Assembly: GCF_001434395.1 (NCBI RefSeq)
Contig: NZ_AZFS01000050.1
Coordinates: 865-43,383 of the forward strand
From: Levilactobacillus hammesii DSM 16381
GTDB taxonomy: Bacteria; Bacillota; Bacilli; Lactobacillales; Lactobacillaceae
Length of the DNA: 42,519 bases
Direction: 5' to 3'
Positions 1 through 8,693 of the stretch are shown here, piece by piece. The first letter of the stretch is position 1. Every line of letters begins with the position of its first letter. Under the pieces are notes generated by a model. That model did not search any database. It was not told where the DNA came from and worked only from the letters and a program-made list of their open reading frames with translations. Both the position numbers and the translations under genes were made by a program.

Positions 1-1338
1 GGAGTCGCTATCTGAGTCTGAGTCGCTGTCGGAATCTGAGTCACTATCTGAGTCTGAATCACTATCCGAATCGGAATCACTATCTGAGTCGGAGTCACTA
101 TCGGAATCGGAGTCGCTGTCTGAATCAGAATCACTATCTGAGTCTGAATCACTATCTGAGTCTGAATCACTATCTGAATCGGAATCGCTATCAGAATCGG
201 AATCGCTGTCTGAATCAGAATCACTGTCAGAGTCGGAATCACTATCTGAGTCCGAGTCACTGTCTGAATCGGAGTCGCTATCAGAATCAGAATCGCTATC
301 AGAATCAGAATCGCTATCTGAGTCCGAGTCACTATCGGAATCGCTATCGGAATCTGAGTCACTGTCTGAATCCGAGTCACTGTCGGAGTCCGAGTCGCTG
401 TCTGAGTCGGAATCACTGTCGGAGTCTGAGTCACTGTCTGAATCGGAATCACTGTCTGAGTCGGAATCGCTGTCCGAGTCTGAATCACTGTCGGAATCCG
501 AGTCACTATCTGAGTCGGAATCGCTGTCTGAATCACTGTCTGAGTCTGAGTCACTGTCGGAATCCGAGTCACTGTCGGAGTCGGAATCACTATCTGAGTC
601 GGAATCGCTATCTGAGTCTGAGTCACTGTCTGAGTCAGAGTCACTATCGGAATCGGAATCACTGTCTGAATCTGAGTCACTATCGGAATCCGAGTCGCTA
701 TCTGAGTCGGAGTCGCTGTCGGAATCTGAGTCACTATCTGAGTCTGAATCACTATCTGAGTCTGAATCACTATCTGAATCGGAATCGCTATCAGAATCGG
801 AATCGCTGTCTGAATCAGAATCACTGTCAGAGTCGGAATCACTGTCTGAGTCGGAATCACTGTCTGAGTCGGAATCACTGTCTGAGTCGGAATCGCTATC
901 CGAGTCCGAATCGCTGTCTGAATCAGAATCACTGTCAGAGTCGGAATCACTGTCTGAGTCGGAATCACTGTCTGAGTCGGAATCACTGTCTGAGTCGGAA
1001 TCACTGTCTGAGTCGGAATCTGAGTCACTATCTGAGTCCGAATCGCTGTCTGAATCCGAGTCACTATCTGAGTCTGAATCACTGTCTGAATCAGAATCAC
1101 TGTCTGAATCCGAGTCACTGTCGGAGTCGGAATCACTGTCTGAGTCGGAATCGCTATCAGAATCGGAATCACTGTCAGAGTCTGAATCACTATCTGAGTC
1201 CGAATCGCTGTCGGAGTCTGAATCACTGTCGGAATCGGAGTCACTGTCGGAGTCCGAATCACTGTCGGAGTCTGAATCACTATCTGAATCAGAGTCGCTA
1301 TCTGAATCTGAATCGGAGTCACTATCGGAATCAGAGTT
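1..1338 (-). repeat. Ser-Asp dipeptide repeat tract (SD-encoding DNA)
   Basis: About 446 visible codons encode alternating Ser and Asp. At DNA level the commonest unit is 18 bp, GAY TCN GAY TCN GAY AGY: two TCN serines followed by one AGY serine. Longer exact duplications overlie this. Bases 131-243 recur at 731-843, and 801-894 recur at 909-1002. All copies keep the frame, which points to in-frame slippage or recombination. Confidence 0.95.
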
Positions 1339-4300
1339 GTCTTCCGCAGCAATTGCCAGTTCGGCATAACTCAATGCATCATTGGCAGCGTTTGAAGCCT
1401 TATCTTTAGCGTCCTTAGCAGCCGATGCCGCTGATTGTGCTTGTGAAGCATATTCCTTAGCCGCTGCGTTATCACCAGCCGCTTCGGCTGATTTGGCATT
1501 ATTGTAATTTTCTGCTGCAGTTGACGCTGCTGCAGATGCTTCAGTAGCCGCAGATGAAGCTGCTGTTGCTGCTGATTGTGCCAGATTTGCGTATGATGCA
1601 GCATCAGAATTATTTCCTGCATATTGATCGGCAACGTTGGCATACGAACTGGCAACCGTCGCATAGTGATCCGCTTCAGCTGCTGCAGATGCTGCTTCGG
1701 AAGCTGCTGATTCTGCATCCTCAGACGTTGTGCCATTCACCGTCAATAGACCGGCACCCAAAGTAGTTGTCGTTCCACCAGAAGTAATCTTCAGGAAATA
1801 GTATCCGGCTTGATTGGTCTTAACGTCTGATAATGACAGCGTTGCACTTGTTGCGCCCGCAATAGCCGTTTGTGTGCCATTTTCGGTGCTAGCAAAGTAC
1901 CACTGATACGTTGCTGAGTCAGAGCCAGTCCCGGCATCCGTTGCAGGTGTCCATTCCAAATCATCACCGGCGTTAACCTTCTGATCATTCAAACCACTAC
2001 CAACCGTAATTAACTTACTTGCAGTGTAAGTTGTTCCATCCGCATTGGTAATTGTTGCGGTAATCGTCGTTGTTCCTTTAGCACCAGATACCGTCGTTAG
2101 CACACCTGAATCGTTAATTGTCGCCACGGAAGTATTACTACTCGTCCAGGTGACATTTCCAGTCGCATTACCCGGATTCGTGTTGGCGACGTAGTTGGTC
2201 ACATCATTAGTAAAGACATAACTATCACCAATAATGTCGATCCCTGTAGCTGGAATTTCACTGTCATAGATGTCAACTTCGGCCACATTACTGTAAAGCG
2301 TATCACCGATAATACCATAGGAAGATTTAACTTGGAAAAGTAACGTTCCTGTATAAGTTGCACTTGTCTTAACCGTCAGTGTTGAACTCAACGTTGACGT
2401 TGTAATAAATCCACCCGTCTTATCATCAGGATCTTGTGCTGATTCCAAATATCCAGCCGAAACAGCTTTATCAATGGTCATCCACTTGCCGTTAGCTTGA
2501 ACATACCAAGTTCCTGATGCACCAAAAATATTTCCAAGTCCAGAAACCTTTGATGTCGCCGTTAAGGAAATTGTGCTTCCGGCAACCGTAGTCGTTAATG
2601 CTGCTGGCTGTTGTGTATAGCCAGAACTCATGGTAATTCCCCAAAGTGTTGAGGCATTTCCACTCGGCTTACCTTGATACGTACTCTTGTTGTTTGAGTA
2701 GTTAACGGCGTAACTGGCCGCAACCGTCGCGTTGGATGCCGCTGCCGTCGCAGTCACCGCATATGAACTTGCATCAGCCATGGCTGAATCAGCTGAGGCC
2801 GCAAATTGACTTGCCTCCACAAAGTTGCCGGCGCTAACTGCTGAGGATGCTAACGTCATGTAACTCGTTGCGGTAGAAGCTGCATCAGCGCCATAAGCCA
2901 CATCCAATAATGCAGATTGCGCATAGTAGGCAGCCTGAGCGACATATGAAGCGCCCAAACTCGTGTTGTTTGGCATTGCTGATGCCAATGAATTGGCAAC
3001 GGATGATGCCGCACTTGCTGAAGTTGCTGCCTGAGAAATAACAGCCTCCGCCGAAGTTGCCAATGTCGTTGTATTGTCTAATTGCGCGTCAACAATGGCT
3101 TTTGTCGCTGAACTGGCTGCCACTGAAGCTGCGCGCAATTCATCATTAGCATAGGCTAAATAGGTCACGGCATTTTCATACATCATCTTAGCCGTATTGG
3201 CATCGCCCGTAGCCGCTGCTGAGGCTGCGTTTGCCGCTTCACTTGAAGCCGCATTAGCATTGCTCAATGCCGCTGAGGCTGCTGAATTAGCATCTTCGTA
3301 GAACTGAGTGGCTCCAGAGTTGAAGTCGGCTGCTGAGGAATACGCATTGGTTGCATCGTTAGCGTGAGACCCCGCGATCGTTGCCAAACCAGCGGCTTCG
3401 CTAGCCACACTCGACGCCATTTCAGCGTAACTTGAAGCTAAATAGTCATTGGCTTGAACCCGTTCCAAAGCCGTATTAACGTAGTCTAATGCCGCACTTG
3501 CTGCAGAACTGGCATTAACATTGTAAGAACTGGCCGTAGAAGCTGATGCGGCCGCTTCTAATGCATAAGAACTGGCAGCTGAATAATTCTTTGCTGCTTC
3601 AAAAGCTTCTGCATTACTGTATGCTAAGCTAGCTGCCGTTGCGGCACTTGCTGCGCTCGAAGCCATTTTGGCAGCATTATCAGCTTGAGATTGCGCCAAC
3701 TTCGCGTAGGACTGTGCTGAAACATTGCTGTTGATGTCGGCAACTTCATACGCATTTGCGATAGCACTATTGGCTGTCGATGTGGATGCGCTAGCCGCAT
3801 TGGCATAACCAGCCGCTAGACTCGCCGAACTTGAAGCTTGTTCCGTGTAGTCACCATTGGCATCCGTAACGACCAACGTTAAGACGTTAGATGCTGCCTT
3901 AAACGAGGTGCTCCCAATCTGACCGAGGTAACTTTTCTTCCCACTGACAACGGCTTGGAAATAATACGTTCCAGCTGTTGGTAGTGTGAAGGTATTCGTC
4001 GTTGTATTATTCTTGCCAGTCGTTTGCTTTAGGACATCCCAATTCTGACCATCAGTGGAGTAGTACCAAGTGTACGTTTGCGTTCCAGTTAATGTGTACA
4101 AAAAGATCCCACTGACCAAGTTTGAGATATTGGTCGTGACCGTAATGGCATCCCCTACCGCAACCGTATCCGTATTCATAGAGGTTGTCAGCGTGGCACC
4201 ATCTGCAGATGTATCGGCATTTGAAACATGCGTATCAAATTCCTTAGCCAACGTTGCCGCAACTTCTGCCTCACTGGCAGCTGTCGATGCAACTACGGCT

Positions 4301-5961
4301 GAACTGGCGGCTGCTTTAGCATATGACGTTGCGTCCTTAGCCGTTGACGCCTGGGCCGCATTGATTGCTGCGGTTGAAGCGGCTGCGGCGGCTGCGGCGG
4401 CAGTTGCCGCTGCACTTGAAGCCGTGGCTGCATATTGAACGGATTGATCCCCTTCATACTGGCTGGCTTCGCTGGCAAAACTACTTGCATCGGTGGCATC
4501 GCTAGCAGCGTTGCTGGCATTGACAGCTGCGGCACTGGCAATGTTAGCAATTGCCAAAGTTGACGCTTGTGTTGCCATGTCTTCTGCCGTGCTCTTAGCA
4601 TCAGAAGCTGCGGCTAATGTCGTCACAGCCTCACTTGCTAAACTATTAGCCGTCGACAATGCGCCCATTGCTGCGGTGTATTCCGTGTCATCCGTGGCAG
4701 TGGCAGCCGCGGCTGCGGCACTGCTAGCAACCGTCCAAGCTTGAGCGGCCTTAGTCGCGGCCTCATTCAATGCTGCGGCTGCGCTTGAAGCTTCAGCAGC
4801 GGCACTATTTGCAGAAGAATATGCCGCTAATGCAGCCGAGTTATTTTTATCATATTGTGTTGCCGTGTAAGCACTGCTTGCAGCTGTGGCGGCAGCAGAA
4901 GCCAAGTCAGTGGCGACACTGGCAGCAGAGTTCACGTTAACATTTGCACTGCTAACCAAATTAACAATTTGTGCCGTGGCTGCATTTCGCGTGGCCGTTG
5001 CGGCTGACGTGGCCAATGAAGCGTAAGAGCTCACGTCACCAGAGTAGGAACTTGCCATTGATAAGGCATTCACATAAGCCATGGTGTTGTTTCCAACATC
5101 CCCTGCGGCACTCCCTGCGGCGATATCGATCGACGCCTGAGAATACATGGCGGCCAGACTATTGTAGTGTTTGACAAAGTCATATGCCTTTTCAGCCTGT
5201 TGGTACGCACTTTGAGCAGCGCTATTAGCGGCCTGAACGTCCAACGCATTTTGCGTTTCCACAACAGCGGCATAACTGCTGGCTGCACTGGCAGCAGATG
5301 CGGCCGTCGCAACGTCAGCAGCAGCTGATGCATTTTCAGCTGAGGTGCTCCCGTTGCTAGCTGCACTTGATCCAACCGTAGCGCTTTCATAAACAGGCAT
5401 TGCGACGGCTTTTTTAGTCGTTGCGACCTTAGTGACGACTTTATTAACATTAGCAGTTAACGTCACGTCCACGTTGGCAGATGATGCCAGACTAGCAGCG
5501 GCTGTGGCCGTATCCGCAGCACTGGTCGCGCTGGTGGCTTCAGCCGATGTCGTTGTTGCGCTAGTAGAACTAGCCGCACTTGATGGTGTTGTTTCTGAAT
5601 AACTACTGGTAGAAACCTTTTCGTCCTCTTGTACTGCCGTTGCAGCAGAAGATGCTGCGCTAGAAGTCGCTGTAGATTCTGCGTGGCTAGCTGACGTACT
5701 GCCCGCACTCGATGCAGCTTCTGATGGACCTGATTCTAACTCATCCGCGGCCGAACTTACCGAACTTGCTGCCGATGAAACGACTTTCACATTACTACTG
5801 GTATCAGCTTGACTGGATGTATCAGCACTCGCAGTCAGTGATCCCGCCCCCAAAAGCGAAAATGATGCTAACGCAGCGAAGACCCAGGTCTTCCCTACCT
5901 TATACATCTTGTAACGTAGCTTGGGGTCGCCATTAAAAGCTTTATTCCGCATGAATTTCAC
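1..5961 (-). CDS. Giant Ser/Asp-repeat surface adhesin, KxYKxGKxW signal peptide (3' end outside window)
   Basis: One uninterrupted frame from a GTG start to the window edge, 1987 codons visible and no stop. The GTG is chosen because an AAGGAGGA ribosome-binding site lies 9 bases upstream; the ATG three codons later is too far from it. Residues 18-26 read KMYKVGKTW, the KxYKxGKxW long-signal motif known from accessory-Sec (SecA2/SecY2) adhesins, followed by a hydrophobic core to about residue 44 ending ASA. Next come long Ala/Ser-rich, probably helical stretches with recurring SYA units, broken by beta-type modules at about 590-705, 1105-1230, a Big2-like module about 1230-1310 (VTWTSSN...) and an Ig-like module about 1310-1405 (YQWY...). 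From about residue 1543 it is almost pure Ser-Asp. Known relatives are serine-rich repeat glycoproteins with an LPXTG C-terminus; that end is not visible. Glycosylation by the upstream glycosyltransferases is inferred. Confidence 0.93.
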   Translation of the reverse strand, partial: MKFMRNKAFNGDPKLRYKMYKVGKTWVFAALASFSLLGAGSLTASADTSSQADTSSNVKVVSSAASSVSSAADELESGPSEAASSAGSTSASHAESTATSSAASSAATAVQEDEKVSTSSYSETTPSSAASSTSATTTSAEATSATSAADTATAAASLASSANVDVTLTANVNKVVTKVATTKKAVAMPVYESATVGSSAASNGSTSAENASAAADVATAASAASAASSYAAVVETQNALDVQAANSAAQSAYQQAEKAYDFVKHYNSLAAMYSQASIDIAAGSAAGDVGNNTMAYVNALSMASSYSGDVSSYASLATSAATATRNAATAQIVNLVSSANVNVNSAASVATDLASAAATAASSAYTATQYDKNNSAALAAYSSANSAAAEASSAAAALNEAATKAAQAWTVASSAAAAAATATDDTEYTAAMGALSTANSLASEAVTTLAAASDAKSTAEDMATQASTLAIANIASAAAVNASNAASDATDASSFASEASQYEGDQSVQYAATASSAAATAAAAAAAASTAAINAAQASTAKDATSYAKAAASSAVVASTAASEAEVAATLAKEFDTHVSNADTSADGATLTTSMNTDTVAVGDAITVTTNISNLVSGIFLYTLTGTQTYTWYYSTDGQNWDVLKQTTGKNNTTTNTFTLPTAGTYYFQAVVSGKKSYLGQIGSTSFKAASNVLTLVVTDANGDYTEQASSSASLAAGYANAASASTSTANSAIANAYEVADINSNVSAQSYAKLAQSQADNAAKMASSAASAATAASLAYSNAEAFEAAKNYSAASSYALEAAASASTASSYNVNASSAASAALDYVNTALERVQANDYLASSYAEMASSVASEAAGLATIAGSHANDATNAYSSAADFNSGATQFYEDANSAASAALSNANAASSEAANAASAAATGDANTAKMMYENAVTYLAYANDELRAASVAASSATKAIVDAQLDNTTTLATSAEAVISQAATSASAASSVANSLASAMPNNTSLGASYVAQAAYYAQSALLDVAYGADAASTATSYMTLASSAVSAGNFVEASQFAASADSAMADASSYAVTATAAASNATVAASYAVNYSNNKSTYQGKPSGNASTLWGITMSSGYTQQPAALTTTVAGSTISLTATSKVSGLGNIFGASGTWYVQANGKWMTIDKAVSAGYLESAQDPDDKTGGFITTSTLSSTLTVKTSATYTGTLLFQVKSSYGIIGDTLYSNVAEVDIYDSEIPATGIDIIGDSYVFTNDVTNYVANTNPGNATGNVTWTSSNTSVATINDSGVLTTVSGAKGTTTITATITNADGTTYTASKLITVGSGLNDQKVNAGDDLEWTPATDAGTGSDSATYQWYFASTENGTQTAIAGATSATLSLSDVKTNQAGYYFLKITSGGTTTTLGAGLLTVNGTTSEDAESAASEAASAAAEADHYATVASSYANVADQYAGNNSDAASYANLAQSAATAASSAATEASAAASTAAENYNNAKSAEAAGDNAAAKEYASQAQSAASAAKDAKDKASNAANDALSYAELAIAAEDNSDSDSDSDSDSDSDSDSDSDSDSDSDSDSDSDSDSDSDSDSDSDSDSDSDSDSDSDSDSDSDSDSDSDSDSDSDSDSDSDSDSDSDSDSDSDSDSDSDSDSDSDSDSDSDSDSDSDSDSDSDSDSDSDSDSDSDSDSDSDSDSDSDSDSDSDSDSDSDSDSDSDSDSDSDSDSDSDSDSDSDSDSDSDSDSDSDSDSDSDSDSDSDSDSDSDSDSDSDSDSDSDSDSDSDSDSDSDSDSDSDSDSDSDSDSDSDSDSDSDSDSDSDSDSDSDSDSDSDSDSDSDSDSDSDSDSDSDSDSDSDSDSDSDSDSDSDSDSDSDSDSDSDSDSDSDSDSDSDSDSDSDSDSDSDSDSDSDSDSDSDSDSDSDSDSDSDSDSDSDSDSDSDSDSDSDSDSDSDSDSDSDSDSDSDSDSDSDSDSDSDSDSDSDSDSDSDSDSDSDSDSDS

Positions 5962-5970
5962 TTTTAATCG

Positions 5971-5978
5971 TCCTCCTT
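5971..5978 (-). promoter_or_regulatory. Ribosome-binding site that fixes the adhesin GTG start
   Basis: AAGGAGGA on the minus strand sits 9 bases before GTG. The alternative in-frame ATG at 5950-5952 would be 18 bases away, so GTG is preferred. Confidence 0.85.
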
Positions 5979-6800
5979 AAGTTGTCTGTGATTCATTTCG
6001 TTGTGGGCAAGCCTCCCAATTACACCATGCCCACAATTTAAGATCGCGTATAAAATCGGTCTATACACTTTTCTACAATGAAGAGTCGCTCGTATAAATG
6101 TATTCCCCTATAAACGAACCCTTCAACACTGATTATTCTATCATAACTTTAGTATACATACTATTTTAAAGATAAAATTATTATTGGTCTATCTAAGAAA
6201 ACGGTGAAAAACCGATATTTTTTAATTTATTATCAGGACATTTTAATTTTAAGCTCAACTGATTAACTAATGAGCCTTAATTTCCTAGAAAGCTTTTAAA
6301 CTACGTCAATCAGTTTAAGATTGCCTTTATAGCAGAGTTTGTAGTTGCTTTATGTATTGTTAATTTTATATTTAATTTTTGTTCAGGGCCATTACCATTA
6401 ACTACTCGTGATCCGTTAGTTTGCTTTTTTACGATTATTTATTACATTTTGATTAAAAAATATGTATGGTTGCCGTTTTTCTTCTCCTCATTGCCCTTCA
6501 TAGCACCTGTAAAAAAGCAAGAATATCGTCTTCAACTTGGCCGATTATCTAAACCTTTTTCGGTTAAGTTCGAACACTTTACTCACATATACGTATAAGT
6601 GTAACACTAGTTTTTTTCGCAATTAATTTCAAATTTGGGCCTACCAAAATAATTCATGTCCTATAAACGCCGATTTGACCTGTTTTCTTCGAAAATGTTT
6701 CATTTTCTATTTTTTGTAACCATTAATTAGTCACTGCCAAAAAAATTATCGCCCTTTGCCACATTGCCCGCCACCTAATCGGTTAAGTCGTCGAGCAAAC
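5979..6800. other. AT-rich non-coding stretch upstream of the adhesin
   Basis: No open frame with a plausible ribosome-binding site is seen on either strand. The sequence is clearly more AT-rich than its neighbours and has many short A and T runs. It must hold the adhesin promoter; a TATACT at about 6150 on the minus strand is a possible -10, but I see no convincing -35. A long 5' untranslated leader is possible. Nothing else is recognised. Confidence 0.5.
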
Positions 6801-6840
6801 AAAAAAGGCCTATTGATCGCCATTAATTGATCAATAGACC
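6801..6840 (-). terminator. Rho-independent terminator after the metalloprotease-like pair
   Basis: The arms GGCCTATTGATC and GATCAATAGACC pair over 12 positions (one wobble) around a 10-base loop. On the minus strand the stem is followed by six T. It ends the protease unit and separates it from the adhesin. Confidence 0.85.
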
Positions 6841-6857
6841 TTACCTTAATTTGCGTT

Positions 6858-7736
6858 TTACCTTTGTGACCTGACCGTTAACCGACCCGCATTATAGGTG
6901 ACGATCGATTGCTTATTCGTCAGTACCTTCGTTGCTAATCGTCGGGGGCGTTGCCAACTGATCCCCGCCAGAGCCACAGCGGCGGCATCCATCTGGGAAC
7001 TGCGAATTCCCTTTTGATTTGCTGGCAAGCGATTGGGCCCACTTTCCCAGACCCCCATCACTTCTGTGGTGATGTACCCCACTGCGCTGGCATTTTCGCC
7101 CAGACGACCACCGCCCAAGGTAGGAATCCCCAGGGCGTGACCAATCTCACGGATTAACACCGCTTCTTGGTTATTCAGATTCTCTCGTGCCGTAAACCCT
7201 TTGGTCTGCCAGTTTGCTGGAAAGAATTGAATCCCCGTGCCATCATACTGCTGACCACCCACGGACTTACCCTTCGTTTGCCCATCGTGAATAACCTCAT
7301 CACTAGCTTTGGCCGAGTCCACGACCTGTACAATTCGATAACCCGCGACCTGATTCCAGAACGTGGCCGCATCTTTAACCATGGCTGGCCGCATCATCTT
7401 CGATTCACTATAGAGTTGCAGCACCCCGTCACTGCCCATAAAGTTACGAATACTTTTCCCAGATTGGCGATACACGTAGCGTGTTGCAACGTCATCTAGT
7501 CCCGTATTGCCCGTGTACGTCGTGCCATGTGTCAGAGTCGTCAATTGCAGCAACTGTGACCGAGAAAATAGTTTACGGTTCACTAAGCCATCGGTGGTGC
7601 TATCCGGCTTCGTCCGCTGATAGTACTGCCGATTTCCATACATTAAAATGTGCAGTCGATTCATGCCACCAAAGACACCCGCAATCACTAACGCCAGGCC
7701 CGCTAACCAGCCAAGACGTCGCCAAAATTTTGTCAT
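6858..7736 (-). CDS. Matrixin-like metalloprotease paralogue with broken zinc site (probable pseudoprotease)
   Basis: 292 residues with an N-terminal hydrophobic segment (about 8-24), so membrane-anchored or secreted. The start MTKFWRR is chosen because a G-rich ribosome-binding site lies just upstream; a longer frame with 14 more residues would overlap the previous gene. It aligns over its whole length with the neighbouring protease (QYYQRTK, DEVIHDGQ, GGQ.Y.G.GI.F.P.NWQ). Where that one has HEIGHALGIPH, this one has REIGHALGIPT at 196-206. The first and third zinc-ligand histidines are replaced by Arg and Thr, while the catalytic Glu, the middle His and a Met-turn-like VMGVW remain. The frame is fully open, so it is maintained rather than decaying. 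Loss of peptidase activity is inferred from the missing ligands. Confidence 0.85.
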   Translation of the reverse strand: MTKFWRRLGWLAGLALVIAGVFGGMNRLHILMYGNRQYYQRTKPDSTTDGLVNRKLFSRSQLLQLTTLTHGTTYTGNTGLDDVATRYVYRQSGKSIRNFMGSDGVLQLYSESKMMRPAMVKDAATFWNQVAGYRIVQVVDSAKASDEVIHDGQTKGKSVGGQQYDGTGIQFFPANWQTKGFTARENLNNQEAVLIREIGHALGIPTLGGGRLGENASAVGYITTEVMGVWESGPNRLPANQKGIRSSQMDAAAVALAGISWQRPRRLATKVLTNKQSIVTYNAGRLTVRSQR

Positions 7737-7742
7737 AAACGT

Positions 7743-7750
7743 CCCCCCCC
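7743..7750 (-). repeat. G8 homopolymer in the ribosome-binding region of the pseudoprotease
   Basis: Eight consecutive G on the minus strand, starting with the last base of the upstream TAG stop and lying 6 bases before the ATG. The homologous spot before the upstream paralogue has six G. A run of this length can slip and would change the ribosome-binding-site spacing. Confidence 0.7.
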
Positions 7751-8619
7751 TAAGGAATGGTTGACGTAATCCGTCCATTATTGTAGGTAACGCCGCGTGT
7801 TGGGGACGTCAGCACCCAACTGGCAAGTCGCTGTGGTTTCTGCCAGCTTGCCCCAGCCAATGCCAGGGCTGCCGCATCCACTGCGGTGCTACGCACACCA
7901 TATTCATTTTGAATCGGCGTATGTGTCCCGCCAACCGCCCAGGGTCCCATGAAGTCTGTGATAGAAACGCCCGCATTAGCCGCGTTGCTTCCCAATAGAC
8001 CACCGCCCAAATGCGGAATGCCCAAAGCATGCCCAATTTCGTGGATTAAAGCAGCTTCCTTCCAATTTTTCTGATTCTTAGCCGAAAGCGCCGAAATCTG
8101 CCAGTTATCCGGATAGAACTTGATCCCCTGACCATTGTAGGTCTGTCCACCTAAAACGTGCCGATCATGCTGCCCATCATGAATCACTTCGTCACTTTGA
8201 TACTGCTGATTAACCACCACGACAATCCGTTTACCCGCCAATTTATTCCAATACGTGGCCGCATCTTGCACCATTTCCGGTGTCATAAATGTTGATTTAG
8301 TATATAGCTTTAACACCCCATCTGGTCCTACAATATTGGGCAGGTTATGTCCATTCAGCTGGTAAACGTGTTGGGTTGCCGCCGTATCCAGACTGGTATT
8401 CCCCCCATAACGACCGCCGTGGGTGATCATCGTCAATTTCTCTAACTGTGACTGCGTGTAAATTCCACGGTCGATCCGTCCGCGACGATCCGTCTTCGTT
8501 CGTTGGTAATACTGCTGATTAGGCCCCTTAACCACATGGTGGGTCACACGATACCCCAGAAAGCCCATTAAAATGACCGCTAGGATAGCTGCCAGCCAGA
8601 TTCCCCCTGTTCGATGCAT
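7750..8619 (-). CDS. Secreted matrixin-like zinc metalloprotease
   Basis: 289 residues. A hydrophobic segment at about 7-22 follows a short basic N-terminus and lacks a clear cleavage site, so the protein may stay anchored by a signal anchor. Residues 193-203 read HEIGHALGIPH, the metzincin/matrixin zinc motif HExxHxxGxxH with all three histidines and the catalytic Glu. ITDFMGPW about 20 residues later fits the Met-turn. No propeptide cysteine switch is recognised. The substrate is unknown; the gene lies between glycosyltransferases and a giant adhesin, which makes surface-protein processing a reasonable guess. It is 13 bases from its paralogue downstream and almost certainly cotranscribed. 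A GGGGGGAC ribosome-binding site precedes the ATG. Confidence 0.88.
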   Translation of the reverse strand: MHRTGGIWLAAILAVILMGFLGYRVTHHVVKGPNQQYYQRTKTDRRGRIDRGIYTQSQLEKLTMITHGGRYGGNTSLDTAATQHVYQLNGHNLPNIVGPDGVLKLYTKSTFMTPEMVQDAATYWNKLAGKRIVVVVNQQYQSDEVIHDGQHDRHVLGGQTYNGQGIKFYPDNWQISALSAKNQKNWKEAALIHEIGHALGIPHLGGGLLGSNAANAGVSITDFMGPWAVGGTHTPIQNEYGVRSTAVDAAALALAGASWQKPQRLASWVLTSPTRGVTYNNGRITSTIP

Positions 8620-8633
8620 CTTTCGTCCCCCCT

Positions 8634-8671
8634 AAAGAAAAGCCGCCCAAACTAAATAGTCTTTGGCGGCT
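8634..8671 (-). terminator. Terminator after the glycosyltransferase genes
   Basis: The stem AGCCGCC(C)AAA / TTTGGCGGCT has one bulged C and is followed on the minus strand by TTTTCTTT. It stands in the 75 bases between a glycosyltransferase stop and the protease start, directly before the protease ribosome-binding site. No clear promoter is seen in the gap, so the proteases may depend on read-through. Confidence 0.75.
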
Positions 8672-8693
8672 TCGATTCATCCTTCATCTACTT

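Noticed and set aside
1-1338. CRISPR-like or satellite repeat array
   Set aside because: The repeats keep a single reading frame encoding Ser-Asp, have no unique spacers, and continue a gene with a signal peptide.
1371-5936. Several open frames of 60-126 codons on both strands inside the adhesin
   Set aside because: They have Gln/Leu/Arg- or Ala/Val-rich compositions typical of shifted reading of a repetitive gene, and lack ribosome-binding sites.
7737-7778. Longer N-terminus for the pseudoprotease
   Set aside because: It would overlap the upstream gene's coding end and bypass the G-rich ribosome-binding site next to the internal ATG.
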